A DNA stretch of 64,000 bases from Stackebrandtia albiflava (GCF_007994225.1 NZ_VLLL01000005.1:314359-378358), one strand, 5' to 3'; numbered from the stretch's first letter, positions 24,556 to 33,614 are shown. Numbers and translations are program-made. The notes: generated from the sequence alone by a model not told the origin.

Positions 24556-25545
24556 TTGACACACATGGCCGTTCTGGGAGCCGGATCCTGGGGCACCTGC
24601 TTCGCCAAGATCCTCGCGGACGCCGGTGCGCCGGTGCGGTTGCTGGCCCGCAGGGCCGAGGTGGTGCGCGCCGTCAACGAGTCCCACGAGAACCCCGACT
24701 ACCTTCCCGGCCTCCGGCTGCCCGACACCGTCACCGCGACCCTCGACCCCGAGGAGGCGCTGGACGGTGCCGACCTGGTCGCGTTGTCGGTGCCGAGTCA
24801 GACGTTGCGGGAGAACCTGGCCGGCTGGCGTCCGCTGTTGACCCCCGACATGACGTTGATCAGCCTCATGAAGGGCATCGAACTCGGAACGACCAAACGG
24901 ATGAGCGAGGTGATCCGCGAGGTCGGCGGCGTCCCGGCCGACCAGGTCGCGGTGGTGACCGGCCCCAACCTGGCGCCCGAGATCGCGCAGGAGCAGTTGA
25001 CCGCGGCCGTCGTCGCCTGCACCGACGAGGAGCGCGCCCGGCGGGTCCAGCAGGCGGTGACCACCCGGTACTTCCGTCCCTACACCAACCCCGACGTCAT
25101 CGGCTGCGAGCTGGGCGGTGCGGTCAAGAACGTCATCGGGCTGGCGTACGGCATGGCCGCCGGAATGGGCATGGGCGACAACACCAAGGCCACCCTGATC
25201 ACCCGGGGCCTCGCCGAGACGCAGCGGCTGGGCGTCAAGCTGGGCGCCGACCCGCTCACCTTCGCGGGCCTGGCGGGCCTGGGGGACCTGGTCGCCACCT
25301 GCAACGCGGGACGCAACCGCACCTTCGGCGAACAGCTCGGCCGGGGACGCAGCATGGCGGAGGCGCAGGCGATCACCCGGCAGACCGTCGAGGGGGTCAA
25401 GAGCTGCCGGTCCATCCGGGATCTGGCCCGGGCCAACGACGTGGAGATGCCGATCACCGAACAGGTGGAGCGGGTCTGCCACGAGGGCGTACCGGTTCGC
25501 GAGGCCGTCGCGGTTTTGATGGCGCGGCAGACCAAGCCGGAATAG
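24556..25545 (+). CDS. gpsA: Glycerol-3-phosphate dehydrogenase [NAD(P)+]
   Basis: 329 residues from TTG 24556 ([20 protein letters not shown]), with GAGAGGA eight bases upstream; ATG 24565 is an alternative three codons later. The dinucleotide loop GAGSWGT, the substrate segment [14 protein letters not shown], and the catalytic lysine region [20 protein letters not shown] match GpsA. It reduces dihydroxyacetone phosphate to sn-glycerol-3-phosphate for phospholipid synthesis, directly upstream of the PlsC step. Synteny (cofC-plsC-gpsA-ddl) is conserved in actinobacteria. Confidence 0.95.
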   Translation: MTHMAVLGAGSWGTCFAKILADAGAPVRLLARRAEVVRAVNESHENPDYLPGLRLPDTVTATLDPEEALDGADLVALSVPSQTLRENLAGWRPLLTPDMTLISLMKGIELGTTKRMSEVIREVGGVPADQVAVVTGPNLAPEIAQEQLTAAVVACTDEERARRVQQAVTTRYFRPYTNPDVIGCELGGAVKNVIGLAYGMAAGMGMGDNTKATLITRGLAETQRLGVKLGADPLTFAGLAGLGDLVATCNAGRNRTFGEQLGRGRSMAEAQAITRQTVEGVKSCRSIRDLARANDVEMPITEQVERVCHEGVPVREAVAVLMARQTKPE

Positions 25546-25731
25546 AGTGAGGGCCTGTCTTCGGGCCTCGGCCGTGGTGCGGTGGGAAACGGATTCGAGG
25601 ACGCGCGCCTCCACCGATTCGCGGGTCCCGGGACACGACGACCGGCCGGAACGCGGCCGGTGTGGCCGCGCCGCCGACGGGCCCGGCCACCGCCTCCTCA
25701 CGACGACCCGACTATCACTAGGGTGGCAGCG

Positions 25732-26829
25732 ATGACCAAGAAGATCAGAGTGGCCGTGGTCCTGGGCGGACGCAGTGTGGAGCACGCCGTGTCGTGCGCG
25801 AGCGGCGACGGCGTGATGAACGCCCTCGACGCCGGGGAGTTCGAGGTCGTGCCGGTCGGCATCACCCAGGAGGGGCAGTGGGTCTCGGTGGATCCCGACG
25901 CCGCCAAGCTGGCCATCGGTGACGGCCAGCTTCCCCAGATCACGGCCGACTCCGGCCTTTCGGTCGCCGTCGCCCAGAACCCGGAGGCGCCCCGCCTCCT
26001 GGTCACCGACACCGCCGGCGGTACCTCGGTGCTGGCGGAGGTGGACGTGGTCTTTCCTGTCCTGCACGGCGCGTACGGCGAGGACGGCACCCTTCAGGGC
26101 CTGCTGGACATGGCGGGCCTGGCCTACGTCGGTTCGGGTGTGTTGTCGTCGGCGGTCGCGATGGACAAGGAGTTCACCAAGCGGCTGCTGGCCGCGGACG
26201 GTATCCCGGTCGGCGACTACGTCGTACTGCGGGCGGGCCGTGAACTGACGGCGGACGAACGTGACCGCCTCGGCCTGCCGGTCTTCGTGAAGCCGGCCAG
26301 GGCCGGATCGAGCCTCGGGATCACCCGGGTCACCGACTGGGCGGACCTGCCGGACGCCGTCGAGGCCGCCCGCCGGATCGACCCGAAGGTGCTCGTGGAG
26401 GCCGCGTTGACCGATGTCCGTGAACTCGAATGCGGCGTCCTGGCCGACGAGGACGGTGGCCCGCCGCAGACGACTCCGCCGTTCGAGGTGTTGGAGGCCG
26501 GCGCCGAGGGCTGGTTCGACTTCGACGCCAAGTACCTGGCGGGCGAGTCGCCCTACGACTTCGCGCCCGAGCTGCCCCCGGGGGTGGCCGAGCGGGCCCG
26601 GGAACTGGCGGTGCGGGTGTTCACGCTCCTCGACTGCTCGGACCTGGCCCGGGTGGACTTCTTCCTGCGCGAGGACGGCGAGTTGCTGGTGAACGAGATC
26701 AACACCATGCCGGGACTGACCCCCAAGTCGGCGGTGCCGCAGGCGTGGGCGGAGGCGGGCGTCGACTATCCCGCCCTGGTCGGGCGGTTGGTGCGGATGG
26801 CCGCCCGCCGTGGCCCCGGCCTCCGCTGA
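25732..26829 (+). CDS. ddl: D-alanine--D-alanine ligase
   Basis: 365 residues from ATG 25732. A TAGGGT -10 at 25719-25724 sits eight bases before the ATG, so the message may be leaderless. ATP-grasp ligase motifs: GGRSVEHAVSCAS, HGAYGEDGTLQGLLD, VFVKPARAGSSLGIT, the omega-loop FDFDAKYLAGE with the Lys-Tyr pair, and VNEINTMPGLTP. The Tyr in the loop fits D-Ala-D-Ala rather than D-Ala-D-lactate formation, so it does not look like a vancomycin-resistance ligase. It works in cytoplasmic peptidoglycan precursor synthesis. It ends in a long terminator shared with the convergent PadR gene. Confidence 0.94.
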   Translation: MTKKIRVAVVLGGRSVEHAVSCASGDGVMNALDAGEFEVVPVGITQEGQWVSVDPDAAKLAIGDGQLPQITADSGLSVAVAQNPEAPRLLVTDTAGGTSVLAEVDVVFPVLHGAYGEDGTLQGLLDMAGLAYVGSGVLSSAVAMDKEFTKRLLAADGIPVGDYVVLRAGRELTADERDRLGLPVFVKPARAGSSLGITRVTDWADLPDAVEAARRIDPKVLVEAALTDVRELECGVLADEDGGPPQTTPPFEVLEAGAEGWFDFDAKYLAGESPYDFAPELPPGVAERARELAVRVFTLLDCSDLARVDFFLREDGELLVNEINTMPGLTPKSAVPQAWAEAGVDYPALVGRLVRMAARRGPGLR

Positions 26830-26843
26830 CCAAACCTCGTACG

Positions 26844-26927
26844 CGGCTTGGTTGGCCGTACGACCGGATTCCGCGCCGGAAACCGGCGAGTAAGCGTTTT
26901 CCCGTCGTCGTATGACCAACCAAGCCG
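26844..26927. terminator. Long bidirectional terminator between ddl and PadR
   Basis: Outer arms 26844-26864 and 26907-26927 are complementary over 21 bases. The two departures (bases C/T and G/A) can form G-U pairs in one transcript direction. A small inner hairpin, GCCGG-AAA-CCGGC, lies at 26875-26887. Confidence 0.65.
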
Positions 26928-26932
26928 ATCGG

Positions 26933-27652
26933 TCAGGCGTCGTCGTCCCGGTCGTCGTCGCCGTCGGCGAGGATCTGGTACAGGGCGCGCCGGGTGTCGT
27001 TCAGGACCTTCTTGGCGCGGGCGACCTGCGCCGGCGCCCCGGACTGGGCGACCTGCATGAGCGCGGCCGACGACTGGGCCGCCAACTCGAAGAGCTCCCA
27101 CACCGAGTCGTCGACCTTCGGGATCATCGACTCCCACGGCGCGTTGACCTCGTCCGAGTGTTCGGCCACATGGGTGCGGCCGGCCTCGGTGAGCTCGTAC
27201 ACCGTCTTGCGGCCCTCGCCGACCGGCTGCACGAGTTCCTCGTCGGAGAGCTGTTGCAGCGCCGGATAGACCGCGCCCGGACTGGGGCGCCAGGCGCCCT
27301 GGCTACGTTCTCCGATCTCCTGGATGATCTGGTAGCCGTTGTGGGGGCCCTCGTTGAGCAGGGCCAGGATGGCGGCGCGCACGTCGCCGCGCCGGGCCTT
27401 GCGGCCCCGGCGGCCCCCGCCGGGCGGGAAGGGCGGCATGGGCGGAAGCGGCGGGACCGGTGGGATCTGCGCGCCCCACGGACCTCCGAAACCGAAGCCG
27501 CCGCCGCCCCAGCCGCCACGGTGACCACGGTGGCGGCGGCCCCGGCGCTCCTCACCGGAGTGGTGCATGCGGAACGGCGGGATCGCGCCGAACCGGGGGA
27601 CGTCGAACGGCATCGGGCGGGGTCCCTGCCACGCGAACGAAGCGGAGTTCAT
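26933..27652 (-). CDS. PadR family regulator with Gly/Pro/His-rich N-terminal extension
   Basis: 239 residues. Residues 1-85 form a low-complexity extension with HHSGEERRGRRHRGHRGG, then glycine-rich and PPVPPLPPMPPFPPGGG stretches. Residues 88-165 are a PadR winged helix (RGDVRAAILALLNEGPHNGY with SPGAVYPALQQLSDEELV). The C-terminal helix-rich part carries the dimer coil, ending in an acidic DGDDDRDDDA tail. A perfect 14-bp inverted repeat lies 17 bp upstream of the start and is probably its own operator. The His/Gly-rich segment might bind a metal, but that is a guess. Confidence 0.87.
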   Translation of the reverse strand: MNSASFAWQGPRPMPFDVPRFGAIPPFRMHHSGEERRGRRHRGHRGGWGGGGFGFGGPWGAQIPPVPPLPPMPPFPPGGGRRGRKARRGDVRAAILALLNEGPHNGYQIIQEIGERSQGAWRPSPGAVYPALQQLSDEELVQPVGEGRKTVYELTEAGRTHVAEHSDEVNAPWESMIPKVDDSVWELFELAAQSSAALMQVAQSGAPAQVARAKKVLNDTRRALYQILADGDDDRDDDA

Positions 27653-27668
27653 ATCTGATTCCTATCTC

Positions 27669-27699
27669 TGACGCATCGATGACTGTCATCGATGCGTCA
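27669..27699 (-). promoter_or_regulatory. Perfect 14-bp inverted repeat, PadR operator candidate
   Basis: Arms TGACGCATCGATGA (27669-27682) and TCATCGATGCGTCA (27686-27699) with a three-base spacer. Symmetry continues outward with one mismatch through TATCT/AGATA. It lies 17 bp upstream of the PadR ATG (27652) inside its AT-rich promoter region. Confidence 0.6.
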
Positions 27700-27805
27700 A
27701 AGATATATCGCTAACGCGCCGACGGCAAGGCCAATACGGAAACAGCGTGAATCCGCCGGTCAGCCCGCCCTGCCGGGGCCGGTCACGGCGTCGCGAACGG
27801 GTGGG

Positions 27806-28414
27806 TCACCCACTGCAACCGGTGGGGACACCCTCCTCGGCAGCCGGAACCTTCGCCGCGACCGCCTTCGACAACGCCTGCACGGCCTGACCCGGGCTGT
27901 CCAGCCCGGCGGGCACGGTCACCTCGACCGGCTGGCGCCGGTCGACCGTGGTCCACACGCTGGCGTCCTTGGACTCGGCCACCGACCAACACGTCTCGCC
28001 CAACCGGTACACCTGGGCGTCGACGGCCACCTCGACCGGCTCCACGCCACAGACCATGGTCACCGCCGGGTCACCCCACGCCGCGCCCACCTCGGCGGCA
28101 CCGTCACCACCGGTGACGGGACGCTGCGGTTGCTCCAAGACCTCGGCCGGCACCTCGGTCACCAGCGCCCGGCACACCTCGAACTCGTCCTCCGTCATGT
28201 CGGGGACGGTCAACTCGACCGGCTCGGTCATCACCGGCCCCGCATCGGGAACCGCGCCGTCCTCCGCCGCCGACCCGATCAGGCTGAACGCGCCGATCCC
28301 CGCCAACACGGTCACCGGCACCGCGACCAGGGTCGCGATCCTGGCGGCACGACGCCGCTCCGGGTCGGTCCCCGACGGCCGCGCCGTGGACTCGTCGTCT
28401 CGATTCTCGGCCAC
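27806..28414 (-). CDS. DUF3515 family membrane-anchored protein
   Basis: 202 residues from GTG 28414, chosen because AAGGAG lies 10 bases upstream. A cytoplasmic N-terminus (to about 24) is followed by one membrane helix (RIATLVAVPVTVLAGIGAFSL). An extracytoplasmic domain follows with conserved cysteines in FEVCRALV, MVCGVEPV, LGETCWSV and GVPTGCSG. The pattern with PVTGGDGAAEVGAAWGDPAV fits DUF3515, found at this position next to thiL in actinobacteria (Rv2980 region). Function unknown; the paired cysteines suggest disulfides outside the membrane. Confidence 0.82.
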   Translation of the reverse strand: MAENRDDESTARPSGTDPERRRAARIATLVAVPVTVLAGIGAFSLIGSAAEDGAVPDAGPVMTEPVELTVPDMTEDEFEVCRALVTEVPAEVLEQPQRPVTGGDGAAEVGAAWGDPAVTMVCGVEPVEVAVDAQVYRLGETCWSVAESKDASVWTTVDRRQPVEVTVPAGLDSPGQAVQALSKAVAAKVPAAEEGVPTGCSG

Positions 28415-28582
28415 CGCAGCGAGCTCCTTAGAGGCTGTCTCCACACCTGCCGTGCGCCGCCGGTCGGCGCCCGGCGGCGTGGCGCGAAGCGGGCTGCGCA
28501 CCACCCGGGTGCGCGCCACGCCTCGGCATCACGGACGCACTCGACCGGGCACCGCTCCCGACGGACGAGATCCGACGCGGTC

Positions 28583-28816
28583 CTACAGATGGACCACCGA
28601 ACACGTCAACGTGCGGGTGATACCCGATACCTGCTGCACTTTACTGACCACCATCTTGCCCAGTTCGTCGACGGTGTGCGCCTCCGTGAGCACGACCACG
28701 TCGTACGGCCCGGTCACGGAGTCGACCCTCGCGACCCCGTCGATCTCCTTGATGGCCATGGCCACATCGCGGGCTTTCCCGACCTCGGTCTGGATGAGAA
28801 TGTAAGCCTGCACCAC
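28583..28816 (-). CDS. AsnC/Lrp ligand-binding domain protein (stand-alone RAM domain)
   Basis: 77 residues from GTG 28816, eight bases after GAGGAG; upstream sequence has no helix-turn-helix. The RAM fold is clear: VQAYILIQTEVGKARDVAMA, then KEIDGVARVDSVTGPYDVVV and the ELGKMVVSKVQQVSGITRTL segment. Stand-alone RAM domains form octamers that bind amino acids and can partner full-length Lrp regulators; none is nearby. The gene is divergent from thiL, an arrangement conserved in actinobacteria. Confidence 0.85.
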   Translation of the reverse strand: MVQAYILIQTEVGKARDVAMAIKEIDGVARVDSVTGPYDVVVLTEAHTVDELGKMVVSKVQQVSGITRTLTCSVVHL

Positions 28817-29187
28817 GACGACGACTCCTCTGCTGTCGAACGGGTCGCGGTCCGTCGCACTGGCCCGACGCGGCCGACCCGGTTGCGCGTGCCCGGCCCG
28901 CGACGACGACGTCACCCACGGCACGAACCGGCACTCGAAGCCCGCCCTCGCCCCACCGTCCCGTGGCGCGTCTTCCCTTCGACGCTCCGCGAGGCGTCGA
29001 AGGCCGCCGCGCGCCACACCGGTACGCGAGGACTCCTCCGCCCGCGAACACACTCGACCGGAACACCACTGGCGACGGACGAGGTACGAAGACAGATCTC
29101 TAGTTCATCGCATTCCCGGGCCGGAAGCAACCCGTCACCCGGCAAAACCCGCGTCGTCGGCCGTGTGCTCGCGGCAATCCGGAGGCC
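28817..29187. other. Divergent intergenic region, no gene seen
   Basis: 371 bp between the AsnC-domain gene and thiL. It must hold both promoters. No thiamine-riboswitch core, tRNA or strong dyad is visible. A frame through it on the minus strand lacks family character. Confidence 0.5.
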
Positions 29188-30162
29188 ATGGGCGAGACTA
29201 GCCGGGTGGAACGTGAAGAGAGCGCCCTGGCCCAGGCGGGCGAATTCGGGTTCATCGCCAGACTGACCGACCGGCTCGCGCAGGGCCCCGGAGTCCTGCT
29301 CGGGCCGGGCGACGACGCCGCGGTGATCACCGCCGGCGACCGCCGGGTCGTCGCCAGTACCGACATGCTCGTGGAGGGCCGCCACTTCCGCCGCGACTGG
29401 TCGAGCGGGCTCGACGTCGGGCACAAGGCCGCCGCCGCCAACCTCGCCGACATCGCGGCGATGGGTGGACGCGGCACCGCCCTGCTGGTGGGGATGTGCG
29501 TTCCCGACGACCTTCCGCTCGGCTGGGCGGAGGACCTGGCCGACGGACTGGCCGCCGAGGCCGCCAAGGTCGACGCCTCCGTGGTGGGGGGTGACACGGT
29601 GAGCGGACCCACCCTCACGATCTCGGTCACCGCGCTGGGGGAGTTGCAGGGCCGCGCCCCCGTCACCCGCGACCACGCCCGGCCCGGCGACGTCCTCGCC
29701 GTCGCCGGCCGGCTCGGCTGGGCCGCGGCGGGCACCACGATCCTGTCGCGCGGTTTCCGGTCACCGGGCGCACTGGTGTCGGCGCACCGCAGGCCGCAGG
29801 TGCCGTACCCCGCCGGGCCGGTCGCCGCGGTCCTGGGCGCCACCGCCATGATCGACGTCTCGGACGGCCTCCTGGCCGACCTCGGACACATCAGCGCGCG
29901 TTCCCAGGTGGCGGTGGACGTCGACCGCGCCGCGCTGGAGATACCCGACCAGATGCGCGACGCCGGGCACGCCCTGGGCGTCGACCCCTACCAGTGGGCG
30001 CTCGCCGGCGGGGAGGACCACGCGCTCGTCGCGACGTTCCCTCCGGGTACCGAACTGGGACCGGAATGGCGGGTCATCGGCAGGGTGGAGGCCGGCACCG
30101 GGGTCACCGTGGACGGGCTCGGATACGCCGGTCAACCCGGTTGGGACCACGGCCGTTCCTGA
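29188..30162 (+). CDS. thiL: Thiamine-monophosphate kinase
   Basis: 324 residues from ATG 29188; GTG 29206 (MEREESALAQAGE) is a possible alternative. AIR-synthase-related ATPase motifs: LLGPGDDAAVI, STDMLVEGRHFRRDW, ANLADIAAMGG, VVGGDTVSGP and AMIDVSDGLLADLGHI. It phosphorylates thiamine monophosphate to the active diphosphate. Length and order match the family. No TPP riboswitch is visible upstream. It converges with rpmB, with a shared terminator between them. Confidence 0.95.
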   Translation: MGETSRVEREESALAQAGEFGFIARLTDRLAQGPGVLLGPGDDAAVITAGDRRVVASTDMLVEGRHFRRDWSSGLDVGHKAAAANLADIAAMGGRGTALLVGMCVPDDLPLGWAEDLADGLAAEAAKVDASVVGGDTVSGPTLTISVTALGELQGRAPVTRDHARPGDVLAVAGRLGWAAAGTTILSRGFRSPGALVSAHRRPQVPYPAGPVAAVLGATAMIDVSDGLLADLGHISARSQVAVDVDRAALEIPDQMRDAGHALGVDPYQWALAGGEDHALVATFPPGTELGPEWRVIGRVEAGTGVTVDGLGYAGQPGWDHGRS

Positions 30163-30177
30163 CCCGGGCACGACGAA

Positions 30178-30209
30178 GCGCCGCCGGTGGGTGAACCACT
30201 CGGCGGCGC
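30178..30209. terminator. Bidirectional terminator between thiL and rpmB
   Basis: Outer stem GCGCCGCCG/CGGCGGCGC (30178-30186/30201-30209) with an inner GTGG/CCAC stem separated by one bulged base. Confidence 0.65.
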
Positions 30210-30251
30210 GGAAGTCGCACATCGCCACCCGGACGGGCCGGGTGCGAGTCC

Positions 30252-30446
30252 TCAGACGCGGGAGACCTTTCCGGCCTTCAGGCAGGAGGTGCACACCTTG
30301 ACGCGCTTGAGGTTGTCACCGGAACCGGTGGAGGCGCGCACGCTCTGGAGGTTCGGGTTCCACCGACGGTTGGTCTTCTTCTTCGACCACGGAACGTTGT
30401 GGCCGAAACCTGGGCCCTTGCCGCAGACGTCGCACTTGCGGGACAT
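30252..30446 (-). CDS. rpmB: Ribosomal protein L28 (bL28)
   Basis: 64 residues from ATG 30446 (MSRKCDVCGKGPGFGHNVPW). Four cysteines form a zinc ribbon, CDVC and CTSC, marking the zinc-binding C+ paralogue rather than the zinc-free form made under zinc starvation. The motifs RRWNPNLQSVRA and VKVCTSCLKAGKV are standard. It is a 50S subunit protein. It sits on the minus strand between thiL and the twin membrane proteins, as in other actinobacteria where it lies upstream of the DAK2-recG genes. Confidence 0.96.
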   Translation of the reverse strand: MSRKCDVCGKGPGFGHNVPWSKKKTNRRWNPNLQSVRASTGSGDNLKRVKVCTSCLKAGKVSRV

Positions 30447-30651
30447 GATGCTCGCACTCCTGAACTGATGAACTCTTGCGCCGCCACGCCCGGTCGGCGG
30501 ACAACCGGGCAAGCTTAGCCGATGGCCTCGCACCTGCTGGAACTGGTACCGGCGGCGGGATGGATCCGAACGACGGTTGCCGGTCGTTGCGGACGCCCAT
30601 ACCCTCGAATCGCATGCCCCGACCCGACACCGACTCTGCGAGAGTAACCCC

Positions 30652-31650
30652 ATGACGTACCCCCCACCCCCACCGGGCGGACCGACCGGCCCGGCGGGAG
30701 ACCCGTATCAACAGCCTCCCGTCGACGCCACCGGTTGGCAACCGCCACCCGGCGCACCGATGTCGGGTGTCCCCTCGTCGGGGCAGCCGTTCCACACGCA
30801 GCAGTACCCGCAGCAACCCGCCCCCGGCGATCCGTACGCGTCGCCGCAGTACGACCAGTTCGGTCAGCCGGTCTCCGGCGCGCCCGGGCAACCGTGGCCG
30901 GGCGCGCCGGTGCCGCCACCCGCCCGTTCCGGGTCCAAGGGCTGGCTCTGGGGGGCGCTCGCGGGTGTCGTGGTGATCGCCCTCGTGGTGGCCGGTGTGC
31001 TCATCTTCACCTCCGACGACGAGACTCAGCCGCTCGCCGATCCCACCGGCACCCCGTCGGCGGAACCCTCCGAGGACGACTCGCAGACCGGCACCGACCC
31101 CGCCGACCTGCTGGTGGACCCCGACACCGGACTCGGCTACGCCAAGATGGGCGAACCGTGGGCGGATCCCGGCGCGCAGTTCGCGTTGGCCGGCTTCCGC
31201 AGCACCACCGGCGAGATGCTGACCGTCATCGACCAGCCCGACTACGGCTGGGTGGCCATCTTCATCGTCGGTGAACTGAACGTCAACGAGGTCGGCTTCA
31301 CCGGACCGGACACACTGGAGTCGTCCGTCACCGAACTGGCCGCCATCACCGACGCCACCAACTACTCGGCGCCCCCGGACTGGACCGAACCGCTCGACGG
31401 ATTCGCGCGCGACGCCGAACCGGTCGTCGAGGAGATCGAGATCGGCGGTTTCCAGGGCGTCGTCTCCACCTACCACCTGTCGTGGGACGACGACCGCCTC
31501 CCCGAGGAGACCGGGGAGACCGTCATCCTCGGTGTCATCGACCTCGGCGACGGACGCGCCGCCGGATTCTCCATCAGCCTTCCCGACTCGGTCCCCCAGG
31601 AGCAGGTGGACCAGGTCGAGGCGGCCCTCGAATCGCTTCAGTTCGCCTGA
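30652..31650 (+). CDS. Proline-rich single-pass membrane protein, paralogue 1
   Basis: 332 residues from ATG 30652. Residues 1-95 are a cytoplasmic Pro/Gln/Tyr-rich tail (MTYPPPPPGGPTGPAGDPY and repeats of QYPQQP). One membrane helix spans about 98-119 (LWGALAGVVVIALVVAGVLI). An acidic linker (SDDETQP, EPSEDDSQTG) leads to an extracellular domain of about 190 residues beginning DPDTGLGYAKMGEPW. That domain is shared with the next gene: VGEL..V..TGPDTLE, TYHLSWDDD and GVIDLGDGRAAGF align in order. The gene was duplicated in tandem. I do not recognise a named family; a cell-envelope role is an inference. Confidence 0.85.
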   Translation: MTYPPPPPGGPTGPAGDPYQQPPVDATGWQPPPGAPMSGVPSSGQPFHTQQYPQQPAPGDPYASPQYDQFGQPVSGAPGQPWPGAPVPPPARSGSKGWLWGALAGVVVIALVVAGVLIFTSDDETQPLADPTGTPSAEPSEDDSQTGTDPADLLVDPDTGLGYAKMGEPWADPGAQFALAGFRSTTGEMLTVIDQPDYGWVAIFIVGELNVNEVGFTGPDTLESSVTELAAITDATNYSAPPDWTEPLDGFARDAEPVVEEIEIGGFQGVVSTYHLSWDDDRLPEETGETVILGVIDLGDGRAAGFSISLPDSVPQEQVDQVEAALESLQFA

Positions 31651-31657
31651 CCCGTGT

Positions 31658-31698
31658 GGTGGTACCGGTTCCACCGTCGTGGAGGAACCGGTACCACC
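31658..31698 (+). terminator. Strong hairpin terminator between the two paralogues
   Basis: Perfect 15-bp outer stem, arms 31658-31672 and 31684-31698, immediately after the first paralogue. The two copies therefore appear to be transcribed separately. Confidence 0.7.
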
Positions 31699-31906
31699 GG
31701 GCGACGTGACATGATGAGACACGTCGGCCGGCACCCGGCGCGGTCGCGGCGGTCCGACGGACGACCGGACGAGTCCGGACGGCGGAGCGACCGTGACATT
31801 CGGCGGTGGCGCACTCGAATCGTCCGCCCCACGCCGTACCCTGCTATGAGTACGTTCTCTCCTCGACCGTCTTCACGGCCGTGAGCTCTCATGTGAAAGT
31901 TGATCG

Positions 31907-33601
31907 ATGACCTACCCCCCGCAGCAACCGGAAGACGGCTGGGCCACGCACGGTCAGCAGCCAGGGCAGCCGGACGGGCAGTACCAGGCCGATCCGCCCG
32001 GCGAGGCGCCGCACCCGCAGTACGGCGGGCAACAGCCCTACGCCCACCCGCAGGGGCAGGAGGGATACGGGGCCCAGCCCGGTTACGACCAGGCCCAGTA
32101 CGGCCAGCAGCCGGGCCACCCGCAGCAGTACGGGCAGCAGCCGGGATACGACCAGGCCCAGTACGGCCAGCAGCCGGGCCACCAGCAGCAGTACGGGCAG
32201 CAGCCCGGTTACGACCAGGCCCAGTACGGGCAGCAGCCGGGATACGACCAGGGCCAGTACGGGCAGCAGCCCGGTCACCCGCAGCAGTACGGGCAGCAGC
32301 CCGGCTACCCACCACAACCGTACGGTCCCGGACAGCCGCAGCCCGGTCACGAGCAGTACCCGGCACCCGACTACGGACACGCCGATCCACATGAAGAACC
32401 CCCCACGGACCAGACCCAATCACTGCTGGACAACTCCGACCAGACACAGGTGATCGGCCGTCCCGTCCCTCAACAGCAGGCCCCCCAGGACGAGACCGCG
32501 CCACAATACGACCAGGAGCCGGTCCAGCCGTTCGCGCCCGCCCACGACCCCACGAACCCGGCCTCCGCGCAGCCCTACCAGGTCGGCCCCGCGCCGGGCC
32601 AGCCGTACCAGGCGCCGGTCTCGGTGCAGCCGGCTTCCGGACAGCCGTACCACGCTCCGGCCTCCGGACAGCCGTACCACGCGCCGGCCTCCGGGCAGCC
32701 CTACCAGGCTCCGGCCTCCGGGCAGCCGCAGTACGCACCGCCCGGCGTTCCCGAGTCCCCGTTCGCGGCGGCACCGACCCCCACGCACCTGCCCACCCCG
32801 GTCAGCGCCTCGCCCACCTCCGCGCAGCCGTGGGCCGGCGGGGTGGTCCCGCAGTTCACTCCCAAGCGGAGCAAGGGCGTGCCCGGCTGGATCTACGTGG
32901 TCGGGGCGATCGTGGTGGTCGCCGCGCTCGCCGTCGGCGCGGTGTTCTTCTTCGGTATGCCGGGCACCGGTACCAGTGCCGACGAAGGCGACCCGACCCC
33001 CTCGACGCAGGCGTCCGAGGAACCCGTGCCCGAGGGCGGCGGCGAACTCCTCACCGACTCCGAGACCGGTCTGGGATACCTCTCGCTGCCCACACCGTGG
33101 GCGCCGTTGGCCGACAACGCCGACTTCGCGGGTGTCCCCGGTCTCGCCGAGGTCACCGGCCAGTACTGCGTCACCGAGGAACCGAACGGTGACAACCGGG
33201 GCTGGACGGGCGTGGTCGCGGTCGGCGCGCTGGACACCGGCGCGGTCGAGTACACCGGCGCCGACGCGATGCGCAACACCGTCGTCGCGTTGGGCGAGAC
33301 CGTGGACGCCGGATACTGGAAGGACCCGGCCGACCCCGACGCCGACCTCGCGGAACTGGCCCGCGCCGGTGACGCGACGTTCCAGTACCTGCGCATCGAC
33401 GGCCGCCGCGCCATCATGATGACCTACCAGGTCACCTGGGCCGCCGACTCCACCCAGGAGACCGGCGCCACCGTCACCGTCGGCATCGTGGACCTCGGTG
33501 GCGGCGACGCCGCGGCGTTCTTCGCGCAGGTCCCCGGTTCCGTGGCCGAGGAACAGGGACCGGCGGTGGACGCCGCCCTGCTGACCCTGCAGTTCGGCTG
33601 A
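31907..33601 (+). CDS. Gln/Tyr/Pro-repeat single-pass membrane protein, paralogue 2
   Basis: 564 residues from ATG 31907. Residues 1-320 form a long cytoplasmic low-complexity region. It has [13 protein letters not shown]-type repeats (about 59-136) and four nine-residue SGQPYHAPA-type units (about 243-278). A membrane helix follows at about 326-348 ([20 protein letters not shown]), then an acidic linker and the same C-terminal domain as the preceding gene, from [15 protein letters not shown] to ALLTLQF. The low-complexity region resembles phase-separating or scaffold sequences. The acidic [14 protein letters not shown] linker and orientation suggest that the domain lies outside the membrane. 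Function unknown. Confidence 0.87.
   Translation: MTYPPQQPEDGWATHGQQPGQPDGQYQADPPGEAPHPQYGGQQPYAHPQGQEGYGAQPGYDQAQYGQQPGHPQQYGQQPGYDQAQYGQQPGHQQQYGQQPGYDQAQYGQQPGYDQGQYGQQPGHPQQYGQQPGYPPQPYGPGQPQPGHEQYPAPDYGHADPHEEPPTDQTQSLLDNSDQTQVIGRPVPQQQAPQDETAPQYDQEPVQPFAPAHDPTNPASAQPYQVGPAPGQPYQAPVSVQPASGQPYHAPASGQPYHAPASGQPYQAPASGQPQYAPPGVPESPFAAAPTPTHLPTPVSASPTSAQPWAGGVVPQFTPKRSKGVPGWIYVVGAIVVVAALAVGAVFFFGMPGTGTSADEGDPTPSTQASEEPVPEGGGELLTDSETGLGYLSLPTPWAPLADNADFAGVPGLAEVTGQYCVTEEPNGDNRGWTGVVAVGALDTGAVEYTGADAMRNTVVALGETVDAGYWKDPADPDADLAELARAGDATFQYLRIDGRRAIMMTYQVTWAADSTQETGATVTVGIVDLGGGDAAAFFAQVPGSVAEEQGPAVDAALLTLQFG
32081..32312 (+). repeat. In-frame Gln/Tyr/Gly tandem repeats
   Basis: Imperfect tandem units coding [13 protein letters not shown] or shorter QQYGQQPG variants, repeated about six times at the DNA level. 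They are protein-coding, not a CRISPR array: units are in frame and adjacent without unique spacers. Copy number may vary by slippage. Confidence 0.85.
32633..32740 (+). repeat. 27-bp in-frame repeats, four copies
   Basis: Four consecutive units of 27 bases coding SGQP(Y)(H/Q)APA. The first two are nearly identical; the last is slightly degenerate. They lie in the cytoplasmic tail of the second paralogue. Confidence 0.8.
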
Positions 33602-33614
33602 CCCGGATCGCTTA

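Noticed and set aside
25732-26829. Vancomycin-resistance D-Ala-D-Lac ligase
   Set aside because: The omega loop has the Lys-Tyr pair of ordinary Ddl enzymes and no vanH/vanX genes are near.
24460-26919. 819-codon minus-strand frame opposite gpsA and ddl
   Set aside because: Shadow frame; both plus-strand genes are complete and conserved.
32081-32740. Repeats resembling a CRISPR array
   Set aside because: Units are in-frame, directly adjacent and protein-coding, with no unique spacers and no cas genes.
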